A DNA stretch of 64,000 nt from Olsenella_L sp051876355 (GTDB lineage Bacteria; Actinomycetota; Coriobacteriia; Coriobacteriales; Atopobiaceae): the NCBI GenBank assembly GCA_051876355.1, contig JBJEHU010000006.1, positions 1 through 64,000 of the forward strand, given 5' to 3'. A program made the translations under genes and the position numbers. The notes beneath the pieces are model-generated. The model was given only the letters and a program-made list of their open reading frames with translations. It was not told where the DNA came from and did no database searches. How positions within the stretch are numbered: position 1 is the first letter of the stretch; each line of letters opens with the position of its first letter. Of the stretch, positions 33,846 to 42,529 are shown in pieces.

Positions 33846-34205
33846 CTAGCGGATCGGATACCAGTATTCGTCGGAGCCAGAGTTCGAGCCCAGGCCATTG
33901 CTGCCGTAGCCATTGCCGCTGTCCCCGTAGCCATAGCCATACTCGTCGTTGTAGCCATATCCGTCCCCGTAGCCGTTGCCGAGGGCAGAGGAGGAGCCGC
34001 TCGAACTGTAGCTCTGAAGATAGCGGTAGATGAGGCTCGAGGCGCCCGCTGCGCAGCTTGTTGCCATTGCCATCAAGCACAGCACGACGGCTCCGGCGAT
34101 GATGAGGGCGACGGGGCCCGACTTGGCATTCTCCGGATCGTTCGTCGAGCTCGGTCCCTGAATCGGGGCCGGCGTGCCGGCAGATCCTGGCATCGTGTCA
34201 TCCAT
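33846..34205 (-). CDS. Small membrane protein with Gly/Tyr/Ser-rich tail
   Basis: 119 residues from ATG 34205 (GGAGC upstream). A polar N-terminus is followed by one membrane helix (about 31-53, VALIIAGAVVLCLMAMATSC). The outer tail is built of repeats such as GYGDGYGYNDEYGYGYGDSG and serine stretches. Such Gly/Tyr tails are low complexity and often surface exposed. No family recognised and no link to the thymidylate genes around it beyond co-transcription. Confidence 0.65.
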   Translation of the reverse strand: MDDTMPGSAGTPAPIQGPSSTNDPENAKSGPVALIIAGAVVLCLMAMATSCAAGASSLIYRYLQSYSSSGSSSALGNGYGDGYGYNDEYGYGYGDSGNGYGSNGLGSNSGSDEYWYPIR

Positions 34206-34215
34206 GGGATGCTCC

Positions 34216-34635
34216 TTAGAACTGTTCGCTTGCAATGATGTCTTCCCACGCAAGGCCCAAGGCATTCACGAGGGAGCGGTCCGCTTCGAGCCAGTCGACG
34301 GACAGGATCTCGTCGTGGGCAAGCCACTTTCCTGCCTCGTGGACGCGGAGCTCTGGCTCCGTTCCCGGCTCGACGTGGGAGACATAGACATCCATCGTGA
34401 GATGGAAGTCGGGATAGTCATATTCGATCGTGTCGAGAAGCCAGATCGTCGTGAGATGGAGCCCGAGCTCCTCCTCGATCTCGCGGCGGCAGGCATGCTC
34501 TGAGGTCTCGCCGGGCTCGACCTTGCCGCCCGGGAACTCCCAGCCATCCTTCTGGGCACCGGCGGCGCGCTGCGCTGCAAAGATGCGGGTGCCATCCGTG
34601 ATGATGGCAGCTGCGACATGCTTCGTCTCTGCCAT
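34216..34635 (-). CDS. mutT: Nudix hydrolase, MutT/8-oxo-dGTP type
   Basis: 139 residues. The Nudix box GGKVEPGETSEHACRREIEE then EL (about 36-58) is complete. The N-terminal VAAAIITDGTRIFAAQRA fits MutT, which hydrolyses oxidised dGTP. GGAGGAG precedes ATG 34635, which overlaps the thioesterase stop by 1 nt. Grouping with an HD hydrolase, thyA and folA suggests nucleotide-pool maintenance. The precise substrate is not proven. Confidence 0.88.
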   Translation of the reverse strand: MAETKHVAAAIITDGTRIFAAQRAAGAQKDGWEFPGGKVEPGETSEHACRREIEEELGLHLTTIWLLDTIEYDYPDFHLTMDVYVSHVEPGTEPELRVHEAGKWLAHDEILSVDWLEADRSLVNALGLAWEDIIASEQF

Positions 34636-35351
34636 CAGATCTCCTCCTGCGCGAAGCGCACGACCGCGTAGGATGTGCCGTCAGGAGCGGTCAGGTCCAC
34701 CGCATGGCCATCCTCTGTCGTGTGCACGATGGGCACGATCGTGTCTCCGAGCATCGCGGCACGCTTGTACTGGACATCGATCGTGTGCGGCAAGCACTCT
34801 GCGGGCAGCGCTTGGAGCGCGAGGAGCACGTAGTTCGCATTGTTCATATGGTGGTTCGTGTCGAGGAACTGCTCTGTGACCACGGACGGGCGCATGGTTG
34901 TGGCAGGCCCTTCGGCCTTGACCCTGCGCAGCAGCGGGCCAATATCGAGCCGGGGCTCTGCCTCGTCCATGTAGGCATATTCGGATTCGGGGACATTGAT
35001 GACGCGCTGGTTCTCGAGATCGAACATGAACCAGAGGGAGTCGGCCTTGACGCAGGACGTGCCGTCCTCTCGCTTCATCTGGAAGCAGCGCTTTGCCTGG
35101 AGGCCCTTCACGTGGTAGGCCCAGGTAGAGGTCTCGATGCGCTCGCAGAAGCGCGGCAGGCTCTCGATCTCGATATGCCAGGTGCCGACAATCCAGCCGA
35201 GATGGAGGCTCTTCAGATGTTCGAGGCCGATGCCCAGGTGCTCCGACTGAAACGTGGAGCAGTCCTGGAAGTAGTTCATGAGGGCATAGAGAGAAAGCCT
35301 GCCCTCTCCATCGGATTCGCTGTAGCGGACCCGGCTATCGAATGCATACAT
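34635..35351 (-). CDS. Acyl-ACP thioesterase
   Basis: Double hot-dog thioesterase, 238 residues, releasing fatty acids from acyl-ACP. First half: RVRYSESDGEGRLSLYALMNYFQDCSTFQ and LGWIVGTWHIEI. Second half: the FLDTNHHMNNANYV segment (about 163-176) with the catalytic Asn/His of the FatA/FatB family. Bacterial members occur in anaerobic Gram-positives and may serve lipid turnover or branched fatty acid release. Shares a 1-nt overlap with the Nudix gene. Confidence 0.85.
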   Translation of the reverse strand: MYAFDSRVRYSESDGEGRLSLYALMNYFQDCSTFQSEHLGIGLEHLKSLHLGWIVGTWHIEIESLPRFCERIETSTWAYHVKGLQAKRCFQMKREDGTSCVKADSLWFMFDLENQRVINVPESEYAYMDEAEPRLDIGPLLRRVKAEGPATTMRPSVVTEQFLDTNHHMNNANYVLLALQALPAECLPHTIDVQYKRAAMLGDTIVPIVHTTEDGHAVDLTAPDGTSYAVVRFAQEEI

Positions 35352-35421
35352 GTAGGCTCCTTGTCTGGTCTTCCAGTCAATGGTGCCACAAAATGCAGTG
35401 GTCTAGACACCGGCCCGCTAC

Positions 35422-36003
35422 TCAGCGCAAAATGAGCTTTCTCAGCTGCCCTGTGCGCGCGGCGATGCATGCCCTCGGCGTCGTGTCATCGAGATGCGCG
35501 ACCGTGAAGAGGATGTCTGCTGCATAGAGTGCAAGGCAGAGCGTCGCTGCGGCAGCGCAGAGCCTCTGGTCGGCGGCACCGAGCGTGCCGAGGATTGCCG
35601 GCTGCAGTATCTTCACGTCGATGACGGCAAAGAGGCCGAAGACGGAGCTTGCCTGCGGGCAGACGAGGCCCCGGAAGTTGCCGGGAAACATCGAGTAGTC
35701 CCACCAGCGCCTTCCGAAGCGGCGCTCGAGGGCAGCGCCCGAGGCGTATTCGAGGACCGTCGAGAGCAGGGTGCCCAGAAGGAAGAGCATGAGGGTGTCT
35801 TCGACCCAGCCGAGGGCGAGCCAGACGACGATGGCAGAGACGCCGTAGATCGGGCAGGTCGGCCCATAGAGCATGCCGCGGCGTTCGAGGTGGCGGGAGG
35901 CAAGCGAGCAGTAGATGGTCTCCCAGACCCAGCCGCCGGCTGCGATGATGGCACCAGAGAGCAAAAGATGGGCAGAAGTCTCGGCAAGTGCGGCTACAGG
36001 CAT
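35422..36003 (-). CDS. DUF1113 (putative ABC transporter type IV) membrane protein
   Basis: 193 residues with about five membrane helices. The conserved GWVWETIYCSLASRHLERRG plus GPTCPIYGVSAIVV (about 24-60) is the DUF1113/CmpB signature. RWWDYSMFPGNFRGLVC (about 105-120) is a second family block. Function unknown. Its start overlaps the HD gene stop by 10 nt; a 70-nt gap separates it from the thioesterase gene. Confidence 0.8.
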   Translation of the reverse strand: MPVAALAETSAHLLLSGAIIAAGGWVWETIYCSLASRHLERRGMLYGPTCPIYGVSAIVVWLALGWVEDTLMLFLLGTLLSTVLEYASGAALERRFGRRWWDYSMFPGNFRGLVCPQASSVFGLFAVIDVKILQPAILGTLGAADQRLCAAAATLCLALYAADILFTVAHLDDTTPRACIAARTGQLRKLILR

Positions 36004-36473
36004 CGGATGCTCCTTTCGAGGATTGCGGCCTTCTTCTTCACGACCTCGGCGATGCAGCTTGCCTTGTCCGCGATCGTCACGACCCAGCCCTCGCGGGTAT
36101 GGGGTGGGATCGGCACGAATGGAAACATGTGGTGCGCGATCACATCGCGCTCGATCGGCGTGAGCGCAAAGTCGCGCTCTGCATTCTCGAGTGCATGGAA
36201 CGGGTGCGTGAACCCATGCCAGCGGTCGGGGGCAGAGGCGCTCTCGTGCCAGTCGTAGAGGAAGTAGTCATGAAGGAGGGCGCCTGTGACAAGCTCGTCC
36301 ATATGGAACGAGAACGGAAGCGCGCGGGCGATGCGGTATGCATAGGAAGCGACGGAGTAGCAGTGCTCGGCGCACGTCGTGTCTCCATGCTGGATGAAGG
36401 CATCCATCTGATGGAAGGCAGCCGTTTCTGCCACCGGCTCCGCAAGCTCTTCGAAGCTTCTGTCTGTCTGCAT
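35994..36473 (-). CDS. HD-domain hydrolase
   Basis: 159 residues. The metal pattern HGDTTCAEHCYSVASYAY, then LLHDYFLYDW (HD pair, about 68) and later ERDVIAHHMFPF (about 116) is that of small HD phosphohydrolases. The ribosome site decides the start: GGAGG touches ATG 36479 but lies 7 nt from ATG 36473, so 36473 (MQTDRS) is chosen. First gene of the minus-strand unit, divergent from tetR across a near-perfect operator. Substrate unknown; a nucleotide is likely. Confidence 0.82.
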   Translation of the reverse strand: MQTDRSFEELAEPVAETAAFHQMDAFIQHGDTTCAEHCYSVASYAYRIARALPFSFHMDELVTGALLHDYFLYDWHESASAPDRWHGFTHPFHALENAERDFALTPIERDVIAHHMFPFVPIPPHTREGWVVTIADKASCIAEVVKKKAAILERSIRCL

Positions 36474-36501
36474 AGGCATCCTCCATTCGCAACCGAAATA
36501 G

Positions 36502-36527
36502 AATTATTCCCAAAATAGGAAATAATT
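36502..36527. promoter_or_regulatory. Probable TetR operator in the divergent promoter region
   Basis: AATTATTCCC (36502-36511) mirrors AGGAAATAATT (36517-36527), a 26-bp near-perfect palindrome in an otherwise GC-rich genome. It lies midway between the HD and tetR starts. Confidence 0.7.
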
Positions 36528-36583
36528 GCAAATCAGGAAGCATTGCGAGTCATGCTATGCTCAGGGAGTCGAAGGAGCAGACC

Positions 36584-37171
36584 ATGGCACGAGAGCATCG
36601 AAGCGAGGACAGAAGGGTCATAAAGACGCGCCGCGCGATACGCGCAGCGCTCCTGGAGCTTCTTGCTTCCGAAGAGGTGCGTGACATCACGGCCCGCGAT
36701 GTCGCAGACCGCGCGCTCATAAGCAAGAAGACGTTTCTGGCACACTATGGAAGCGTCTCGTCTGCCGTGGACGAGATGGAGACGGAAGCGGTCGAGTCCG
36801 TCGCTGCCGTGCTCGACGAAGCGGAAGCTGCTGACGGCGAAGAGGGCTTCGTGCATGCGGCCGAGCGCATCGCCAGTCTCGCCGAGGACAAGGCGACGAC
36901 GATGGGGGCGCTGCTCCATACCAGGGTGAAAGATGAGCTTGTGGCGAGGATAGAGTGCCTTGTCCGCGACCGCATCGCGAAGGCTTCGGGACCTGACGCA
37001 GGCACCCTCATGCCCGACTTCGTGGCAGGAGGGCTTGTCTCTGCCATGAGGAGATGGATCCAGGACGGGAGGCGCCTTTCGGCCAGGGAGCTTGTCCAGA
37101 AGGCTCAGGCGCTTGTCGGCACGCTCAGAAAAGATGGGCTGCCTGACGCAGAGCCGACAGATATCGCGTGA
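36584..37171 (+). CDS. TetR-family transcriptional regulator
   Basis: 195 residues. The N-terminal helix-turn-helix RRAIRAALLELLASEEVRDI TARDVADRA LISKKTFLAHY is typical TetR, including the 'K.TfY.hf' helix (here KKTFLAHYGS). ATG 36584 has AAGGAG 7 nt upstream; ATG 36557 has no ribosome site. The C-terminal ligand domain is divergent. Divergent orientation and the shared palindrome suggest autoregulation plus control of the HD-to-folA unit. Confidence 0.88.
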   Translation: MAREHRSEDRRVIKTRRAIRAALLELLASEEVRDITARDVADRALISKKTFLAHYGSVSSAVDEMETEAVESVAAVLDEAEAADGEEGFVHAAERIASLAEDKATTMGALLHTRVKDELVARIECLVRDRIAKASGPDAGTLMPDFVAGGLVSAMRRWIQDGRRLSARELVQKAQALVGTLRKDGLPDAEPTDIA

Positions 37172-37177
37172 TGAGAA

Positions 37178-37206
37178 AGGGCCCGGACTGCGTCCGGGCC
37201 CTGATT
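37178..37206. terminator. Bidirectional terminator between tetR and the lipid kinase
   Basis: Perfect 10-bp stem AGGGCCCGGA/TCCGGGCCCT (37178-37202) with loop CTGCG; TGATTCTT on the plus side, CTTTCTC on the minus side. Confidence 0.8.
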
Positions 37207-37227
37207 CTTGCTGCGTCTGCTTTCGCG

Positions 37228-38202
37228 CTATGCTTCCGGGTAGGCGATCTCGTCTGTGTCCGAGAAGCGGGGGGCCTCTGCATCTTCGGCATGATAGCGG
37301 CTCATGGAGTCCACAATCATGCGGTTTGCGGCAGGGTAGATGCTTGTCTCGTAGGACGTGACGGTATCTCCTGTGACCTCGCCGTCCACCTGGAGCGGAA
37401 TCGGCTCCGAGGAGACGATGCGGATGTCCTTGCCCGTGAATGTCTGGATCTGGGGACGACCGATGTTCTTGCCGCTCCTGTCGAGGATGCCCGCAAAGAT
37501 CGGCTTCAGCACGTGCACGGCATCGCTCGTCTCGAGCACGATCACATCGAGCAGGCCGTCATCCATGCGGCAGTCAGGCACGATCTCGATGTCTCCCTGC
37601 ATCATCGCATTGTTCGCGACCATGCACGTGATGCCATCGCACTCGTGCACGACGCCGTCGGCAAAGATCGTGAAGTGGGAGACGACGGGGCGCGTGTTCT
37701 CGAGGGCAGCGGCGAAGTAGGCCATCTCACCCATGGACTTCTTGTTCGGTATCGCCGATGCCATGAGCTGCGCATCGAAGCCCATGCCGCACATGAGGCC
37801 GAAGCCGCGTGAGTGCTCCGTGCCCGTCTCGTCCTGCCAGTGGACCTCGCCGATATCGGTCAGAGCGGTGTGCCCAACCCTGCAGGCACGGGCAAGCGCT
37901 GCCGGCTCCATCGCATTGCCGACATTGGCGCAGAAGAGGTTTGCCGTGCCGGACGGGAAGACGCAGGTCGCGACATCGCGGTAGCGCAGCGCATGGAGGA
38001 GGCCTGTGACGGTGCCGTCGCCTCCCGAAATCACGCAGACGTCGTAGTCCTCGGCGTCCTTCACGAGCTCCTCGGGCGTCTCTCCGTCAGCGATCACGTG
38101 GAATGTGCAGGTGTCTCCCGGGTGCACGAGCGAGCGCTCGAACTCGAAGATGGCATCGGAGCCGAAGCCCGACTTGGGGTTGTGGATTATGAGAGTTCGC
38201 AT
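37228..38202 (-). CDS. Diacylglycerol/lipid kinase family protein
   Basis: 324 residues of the DagK/YegS fold: IIHNPKSGFGS at the N-terminus, the catalytic ISGGDGTVTGLLHALRY (about 64-80), and FPSGTANLFCANVG. It phosphorylates diacylglycerol, sphingoid or related lipids. ATG 38202 is taken because homology starts there and GGAGG lies 4 nt upstream. The 28-codon upstream extension is divergent leader with rnd. Confidence 0.88.
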   Translation of the reverse strand: MRTLIIHNPKSGFGSDAIFEFERSLVHPGDTCTFHVIADGETPEELVKDAEDYDVCVISGGDGTVTGLLHALRYRDVATCVFPSGTANLFCANVGNAMEPAALARACRVGHTALTDIGEVHWQDETGTEHSRGFGLMCGMGFDAQLMASAIPNKKSMGEMAYFAAALENTRPVVSHFTIFADGVVHECDGITCMVANNAMMQGDIEIVPDCRMDDGLLDVIVLETSDAVHVLKPIFAGILDRSGKNIGRPQIQTFTGKDIRIVSSEPIPLQVDGEVTGDTVTSYETSIYPAANRMIVDSMSRYHAEDAEAPRFSDTDEIAYPEA

Positions 38203-38317
38203 ATATCCTCCCGGGGCGGGTCCCAAGTGCGGCCCGGCGGCTATGATGGATGGGAAAGCTGCAGCGATATGCCAGCTTTCTTGCAAGTATACCCAGGGAC
38301 CATCCTGAAGGAGTCGC

Positions 38318-39448
38318 GTGTATCTTACAGATGAAGCCGGTGTCCGCGCCTTTGCAGAGCGAGCAGCCGCCTCGAGCGTGCTGGCCGTCGATACGGAATT
38401 CCTGCGCGAGAAGACCTACTATCCGCGCCTATGCCTTCTGCAGCTTGCTACCGCCACGGAATCTGCCATCGTCGATCCGATTCTCGTAGAAGACCTCTCC
38501 TGCATCCGCGAGCTCTTCGAGGATACACGCATCACGAAGGTGTTCCACGCCTGCGGCCAGGACCTCGAGGTCATCTATGCCGCGCTCGGGTGCGTGCCTC
38601 AGCCCATCTTCGATACGCAGGTGGCTGCAGCCTTTTTGGGCCAGCGGCAGCAGATCGGCTATGGCCCGCTTGTCGAGGCCTACTGCGGTGTCCATCTCGC
38701 GAAGGCAGAGTCGCTCACGGACTGGTCGAAGCGGCCGCTCGACGCGGCACAGCTCAGCTACGCCGAGGAGGACGTGAGCTACCTTCCGGGCATCTACGAG
38801 CGCATGCTCTCGGAGCTCGTCGAGAAGGGAAGGCTCGGCTGGGTGCTCCCGGAGTTCGAGGGCATGGTCGATCCTGCAAAGGTCGTGACAAGGCCCGAGG
38901 AAGCCTATCTCCATCTCAAGCGCTCCACATCGCTCACGAAGTCCCAGCTTGCGATTGCCCGCGAGATCTGCGCGTGGCGCGAGCGCGAGGCGGCGCGCCT
39001 CGATGTGCCGAAGCGATGGGTGCTCTCGGACGAGATCGTCGTCGAGTGCTGCAGGAGGCAGCCGACGGTGCCTCAGCGCCTGCTGCGCATCCGTGGCACA
39101 GAGCAGCTCACCCAGAAGGCGATTGCCGAGGTCTGTGACGCCGTGAAGCGTGGTCTTTCTGCCGATGTGTCCGATCTCAAAGTCACGCACCGGCATGCCC
39201 GCCCGTCTGCCGAGACGGAGTCTGTCGTCGACCTCATGTATGCCCTTCTGCGCATCAAGGCAGAGAAGTACGGCATCGCATCGCAGGTCATAGCGACAAG
39301 GGAGGACCTGCTCGATTTCCTACGCCACCCCGAGAGCTCGCCTCTTTCTGCCTCCTGGAAGAAGGAGGTCATAGGAGACGACCTTACCCGCCTGCTCCAG
39401 GGCGAGATCGGCCTCACGGTGAAGGATGGCGCGATAGAGCTCCTGTAG
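38318..39448 (+). CDS. rnd: Ribonuclease D
   Basis: 3'-5' exoribonuclease trimming tRNA and other RNAs, 376 residues. DEDD residues are visible: VDTEFLREKTYY (about 24), HACGQDLEVIYAALG (about 75), and YAEEDVSYLPGIYERM (about 150). An HRDC domain follows at about 205-285. GTG 38318 has AAGGAG 5 nt upstream. Opens a plus-strand run with yugP and xseAB. Confidence 0.93.
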   Translation: MYLTDEAGVRAFAERAAASSVLAVDTEFLREKTYYPRLCLLQLATATESAIVDPILVEDLSCIRELFEDTRITKVFHACGQDLEVIYAALGCVPQPIFDTQVAAAFLGQRQQIGYGPLVEAYCGVHLAKAESLTDWSKRPLDAAQLSYAEEDVSYLPGIYERMLSELVEKGRLGWVLPEFEGMVDPAKVVTRPEEAYLHLKRSTSLTKSQLAIAREICAWREREAARLDVPKRWVLSDEIVVECCRRQPTVPQRLLRIRGTEQLTQKAIAEVCDAVKRGLSADVSDLKVTHRHARPSAETESVVDLMYALLRIKAEKYGIASQVIATREDLLDFLRHPESSPLSASWKKEVIGDDLTRLLQGEIGLTVKDGAIELL

Positions 39449-39524
39449 GCACGCAAGTCCTGCAAGATTCCTGTCGGGTTCTGGGTAGAAGATTGACACG
39501 TATACAGGACACAAGGAGTCTTCA

Positions 39525-40217
39525 ATGCCGTACTACTATTTCTATGGATTCGATTCAGCATATCTGCTGCTGATCGTCGTCTGCACGGTTCTGGGCATGG
39601 TGACCCAGGGCTATATCAAGAGCACGTACCGCAAGTGGTCTGCCGTGCCCGCATCGAGCGGCATGACGGGCGCCCAGGTCGCGCGCCGCATGCTCGATGA
39701 GGGCGGTGCCTCCTCTGTCGGCATCACCGAGATCGGCGGCGAGCTCACGGACAACTTCGATCCGCGCGACAACAAGCTTCATCTCTCGCAGGAGAACTTC
39801 TCCCAGGGCTCGGTCGCTTCGGTAGCGGTTGCCTGCCATGAGGCAGGGCATGCCTGCCAGAAGGCGAAGGGCTATGTGCCGATGAAGGTGAGGACCGCGC
39901 TTGTGCCGGTCGTGAACTTCGCGACGAATGCCTGGACCATCGTCCTGCTCATGGGCATCTTCCTGGGGCTCACGGGCTTCATCCAGCTTGCGCTCATCCT
40001 CTTTGCCTTCTCCGTCATCTTCGAGCTCGTGACGCTGCCGGTCGAGATCGATGCCTCGCGCCGTGCCGTGAAGTATCTTGCTGCGAATGGGGGCGGCATC
40101 GACGAGAAGGGCGCCAAGCAGGTGCTTACGGCAGCTGCCCTCACGTATGTCGCGGCTGCCCTCATCTCGATACTCCAGCTTATCTATCTGATGGGACGCT
40201 ACAATGACCGGAACTAG
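39525..40217 (+). CDS. yugP: YugP-type membrane zinc metallopeptidase
   Basis: 230 residues. An N-terminal membrane helix, then the catalytic HEAGH (about 105-109) in VAVACHEAGHACQKAKGY, and a following pair of helices (WTIVLLMGIFLGLTGFIQLA) are as in Bacillus YugP/DUF2391-type proteases. The sequence DNFDPRDNKLHLS is a second conserved block. Substrate unknown. Ends 14 nt inside xseA. Confidence 0.9.
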   Translation: MPYYYFYGFDSAYLLLIVVCTVLGMVTQGYIKSTYRKWSAVPASSGMTGAQVARRMLDEGGASSVGITEIGGELTDNFDPRDNKLHLSQENFSQGSVASVAVACHEAGHACQKAKGYVPMKVRTALVPVVNFATNAWTIVLLMGIFLGLTGFIQLALILFAFSVIFELVTLPVEIDASRRAVKYLAANGGGIDEKGAKQVLTAAALTYVAAALISILQLIYLMGRYNDRN

Positions 40218-41565
40218 CGAGCTTCAGGACGAGGCGCTGAGCGTCTCCGAGGCAGTCGCTGCCGCAAAGGGCGCTGTCGCCTCCGTTGGCACGTTCCTCG
40301 TCACGGGCGAGGTCTCGGGCTTCCGCGGCCCGAATGCCCGGAGCGGACACTGCTACTTCGAGATCAAGGACGATGTCTCCTCGATGTCGGTCATCGTCTG
40401 GCGTGGCGTCTATGCTTCTTCCGGCATCCAGCTCAAGGACGGCATGGAGCTCCTCATGAAGGGGAAGTTCGATGTCTACCAAGGCTCAGGCAGGCTCTCG
40501 TTCATCGCGAGCAAGGTCATGGTGTCAGGAGAGGGACTGCTGAGGCAGCAGGTCGCAGCGCTTGCACGCAAGCTCGAGCGCGAAGGCCTCATGGATCCTG
40601 CCCGCAAGCGCCCGATTCCGCGCTTCTGCACCCGTGTCGCCGTCGTGACCTCTCTTTCCGGCTCCGTCATCGAGGATGTGCGCCGTACGCTCAAGCGCAG
40701 GAACCCGCTTGTCGAGCTCCAGATGGTCGGTGCCTCGGTCCAGGGACCGGAAGCGCCGGCAACCATGGTGAGAGCGTTGAAGATCGCAGCAGCGGCCAGG
40801 CCCGATGCAATACTTCTCGTCCGTGGCGGCGGCTCCTTCGAGGACCTCATGGCGTTCAACGATGAAGGGCTTGCGCGTGCAGTGGCTGCCTGTCCGGTTC
40901 CGGTCATTACGGGCATAGGCCATGAGCCGGACACCTCGATCTGCGACATGGTCGCAGACAGGCGCTGCTCGACGCCGACGGCAGCGGCAGAGTCCGTGGC
41001 ACCGGCTCTCGATGAGATCGTGACGACCCTGAACGAGCGCCAGGTGCGCCTGGGGCGTGCGTTTGGAGCGACGCTCGAGCGCGAGGGACAGAAGCTCTCC
41101 CACGCAGAGCAGCTCATGAGCTCCGCGATGACGGGAAGGCTCGGACGCGAGCAGGTGCACATCGAGTCTCTAGCGAAGCACCGCTGCTTCACGGACCCGA
41201 TGTCGTTCATCGAGGACAGAAGATCCCAGCTCGCTCTTTCCGAGCAGCGTCTCCACGATGCAATCCCGCATGCGCTCGAGCGGCAGGAAAAGGATCTGGG
41301 CCACATGGCAGAGCGCTTGAACGGTGCGGCCACGCGTATGCTCGTGCCCTATGAGGCAGAAGTGAAGCGCGCTGCCGCGACGCTCGATGCGCTCTCGCCG
41401 CTCAAGGTCCTGGGGCGCGGCTATGCTATCGCGAAGGATGCAGACGGACACGTCGTGAGCGATGCGGAAAAGCTGAAAGCCGGAGACGAGCTCAGCGTGA
41501 TGCTCGGACACGGCACCGTTACAACAGAAGTGAAGGGCGTCGATCTTTCGGCGCAGACAAGATAG
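40204..41565 (+). CDS. xseA: Exodeoxyribonuclease VII large subunit
   Basis: Single-strand DNA exonuclease subunit, 453 residues. The N-terminal OB fold (LVTGEVSGFRGPNARSGHCY, FEIKDD), catalytic core motifs RCTRVAVVTSLSG-like region (RFCTRVAVVTSLSGSVIEDV), LLVRGGGSFEDLMAFNDEGL and GIGHEPDTSICDMVADRR, and the C-terminal LKVLGRGYAIAKD are all present. Overlaps yugP; xseB follows 10 nt later. Confidence 0.96.
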   Translation: MTGTSELQDEALSVSEAVAAAKGAVASVGTFLVTGEVSGFRGPNARSGHCYFEIKDDVSSMSVIVWRGVYASSGIQLKDGMELLMKGKFDVYQGSGRLSFIASKVMVSGEGLLRQQVAALARKLEREGLMDPARKRPIPRFCTRVAVVTSLSGSVIEDVRRTLKRRNPLVELQMVGASVQGPEAPATMVRALKIAAAARPDAILLVRGGGSFEDLMAFNDEGLARAVAACPVPVITGIGHEPDTSICDMVADRRCSTPTAAAESVAPALDEIVTTLNERQVRLGRAFGATLEREGQKLSHAEQLMSSAMTGRLGREQVHIESLAKHRCFTDPMSFIEDRRSQLALSEQRLHDAIPHALERQEKDLGHMAERLNGAATRMLVPYEAEVKRAAATLDALSPLKVLGRGYAIAKDADGHVVSDAEKLKAGDELSVMLGHGTVTTEVKGVDLSAQTR

Positions 41566-41575
41566 GAGATTTCCC

Positions 41576-41842
41576 ATGGCTGAAGAGCTGCCGAAGGTAG
41601 AAGACATGAGCTTCAAGGAGGCTTCCGTCGAGCTCGAGCGCATCGTGCGCTCGCTCGAGGCAGGAGACCTCGAGCTCGAGGATTCACTTGCCCAGTATGC
41701 ACGCGGCGTCGAGCTCTTGAAGAGCCTGCGTGACAGGCTTGCGCACGCCGAGCAGAAGGTGCAGGTGCTCCTCGATGCCTCGAAGGAAGAGGTTGCACCG
41801 GATACGACGGCGGCCCCTTCCACAGCCTATCTGGACGAGTAG
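41576..41842 (+). CDS. xseB: Exodeoxyribonuclease VII small subunit
   Basis: 88 residues. MSFKEASVELERIVRSLEAG and DLELEDSLAQYARGVELLKS match the XseB coiled-coil that binds XseA. GGAGATTTCCC lies before the ATG. The C-terminal 20 residues are non-conserved. Confidence 0.95.
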   Translation: MAEELPKVEDMSFKEASVELERIVRSLEAGDLELEDSLAQYARGVELLKSLRDRLAHAEQKVQVLLDASKEEVAPDTTAAPSTAYLDE

Positions 41843-41950
41843 GCCTGCCGGGCTGCGTTGTGCTGAGAGCATGGCATATGCGCACGGCTCTGCAGCGCAG
41901 CCGAGGTAGTAGACTGGACCCACCACCTACGAATGGAAGGAGCAGATGCA

Positions 41951-42301
41951 ATGAGCGACTGCATTTTCTGCAAGATTGCAAACGGCGAGATTCCGACCGA
42001 TATGGTCTATGAGGACGATCTCGTGGCGGCCTTCAAGGACGTGAACCCGCTGACGCCGGTCCATGTGCTCGTCGTGCCGAAGAAGCACTACGCGAACATC
42101 GTCGACAACGTGCCGGCCGAGACCCTTGCTGCCATGGCCCATGCCATCGACGTCGTGACGAAGCAGTATGGCATCGACAAGACCGGCTTCCGCTGCATCA
42201 CGAACACGGGCGACGATGCCGGCCAGTCCGTGCATCACTTCCACATCCACATCCTGGGCGGCAGGAAGCTCGACCCGGAAGCCGGCGAAGGCAAGAAGTA
42301 A
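41951..42301 (+). CDS. HIT-family hydrolase (HinT-like)
   Basis: Purine nucleoside phosphoramidase type, 116 residues. CIFCKIANGEIPTDMVYED at the N-terminus and the histidine triad QSVHHFHIHILGG (about 95-107) are diagnostic. ATG 41951 is chosen for AAGGAG 9 nt upstream and because CIFCKI normally begins near residue 4. Monocistronic with a strong terminator. Confidence 0.95.
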   Translation: MSDCIFCKIANGEIPTDMVYEDDLVAAFKDVNPLTPVHVLVVPKKHYANIVDNVPAETLAAMAHAIDVVTKQYGIDKTGFRCITNTGDDAGQSVHHFHIHILGGRKLDPEAGEGKK

Positions 42302-42311
42302 GGATTCCGCA

Positions 42312-42342
42312 AGAGGCGCTGCGCGAGCAGCGCCTCTTTTTT
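42312..42342 (+). terminator. Terminator of the HIT gene
   Basis: AGAGGCGCTGC (42312-42322) pairs with GCAGCGCCTCT (42327-42337) over a GCGA tetraloop, then T6. Confidence 0.93.
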
Positions 42343-42529
42343 CTCTGCAGGATAGGCATTGCATCCCTTGCTGAGAATGTATTTTGTTTATGAAGCGATG
42401 CCGCTCATGCGAATAATGCGCCACCTCGCCGAGATAGGCACTGGGACGGGATATCTGCTGCAAGTAGAGTATCATTGACATGTCTGTGTTGGGAGGGCGC
42501 ACTCCCGCACTCCCTGAGAGAGGAGATTC

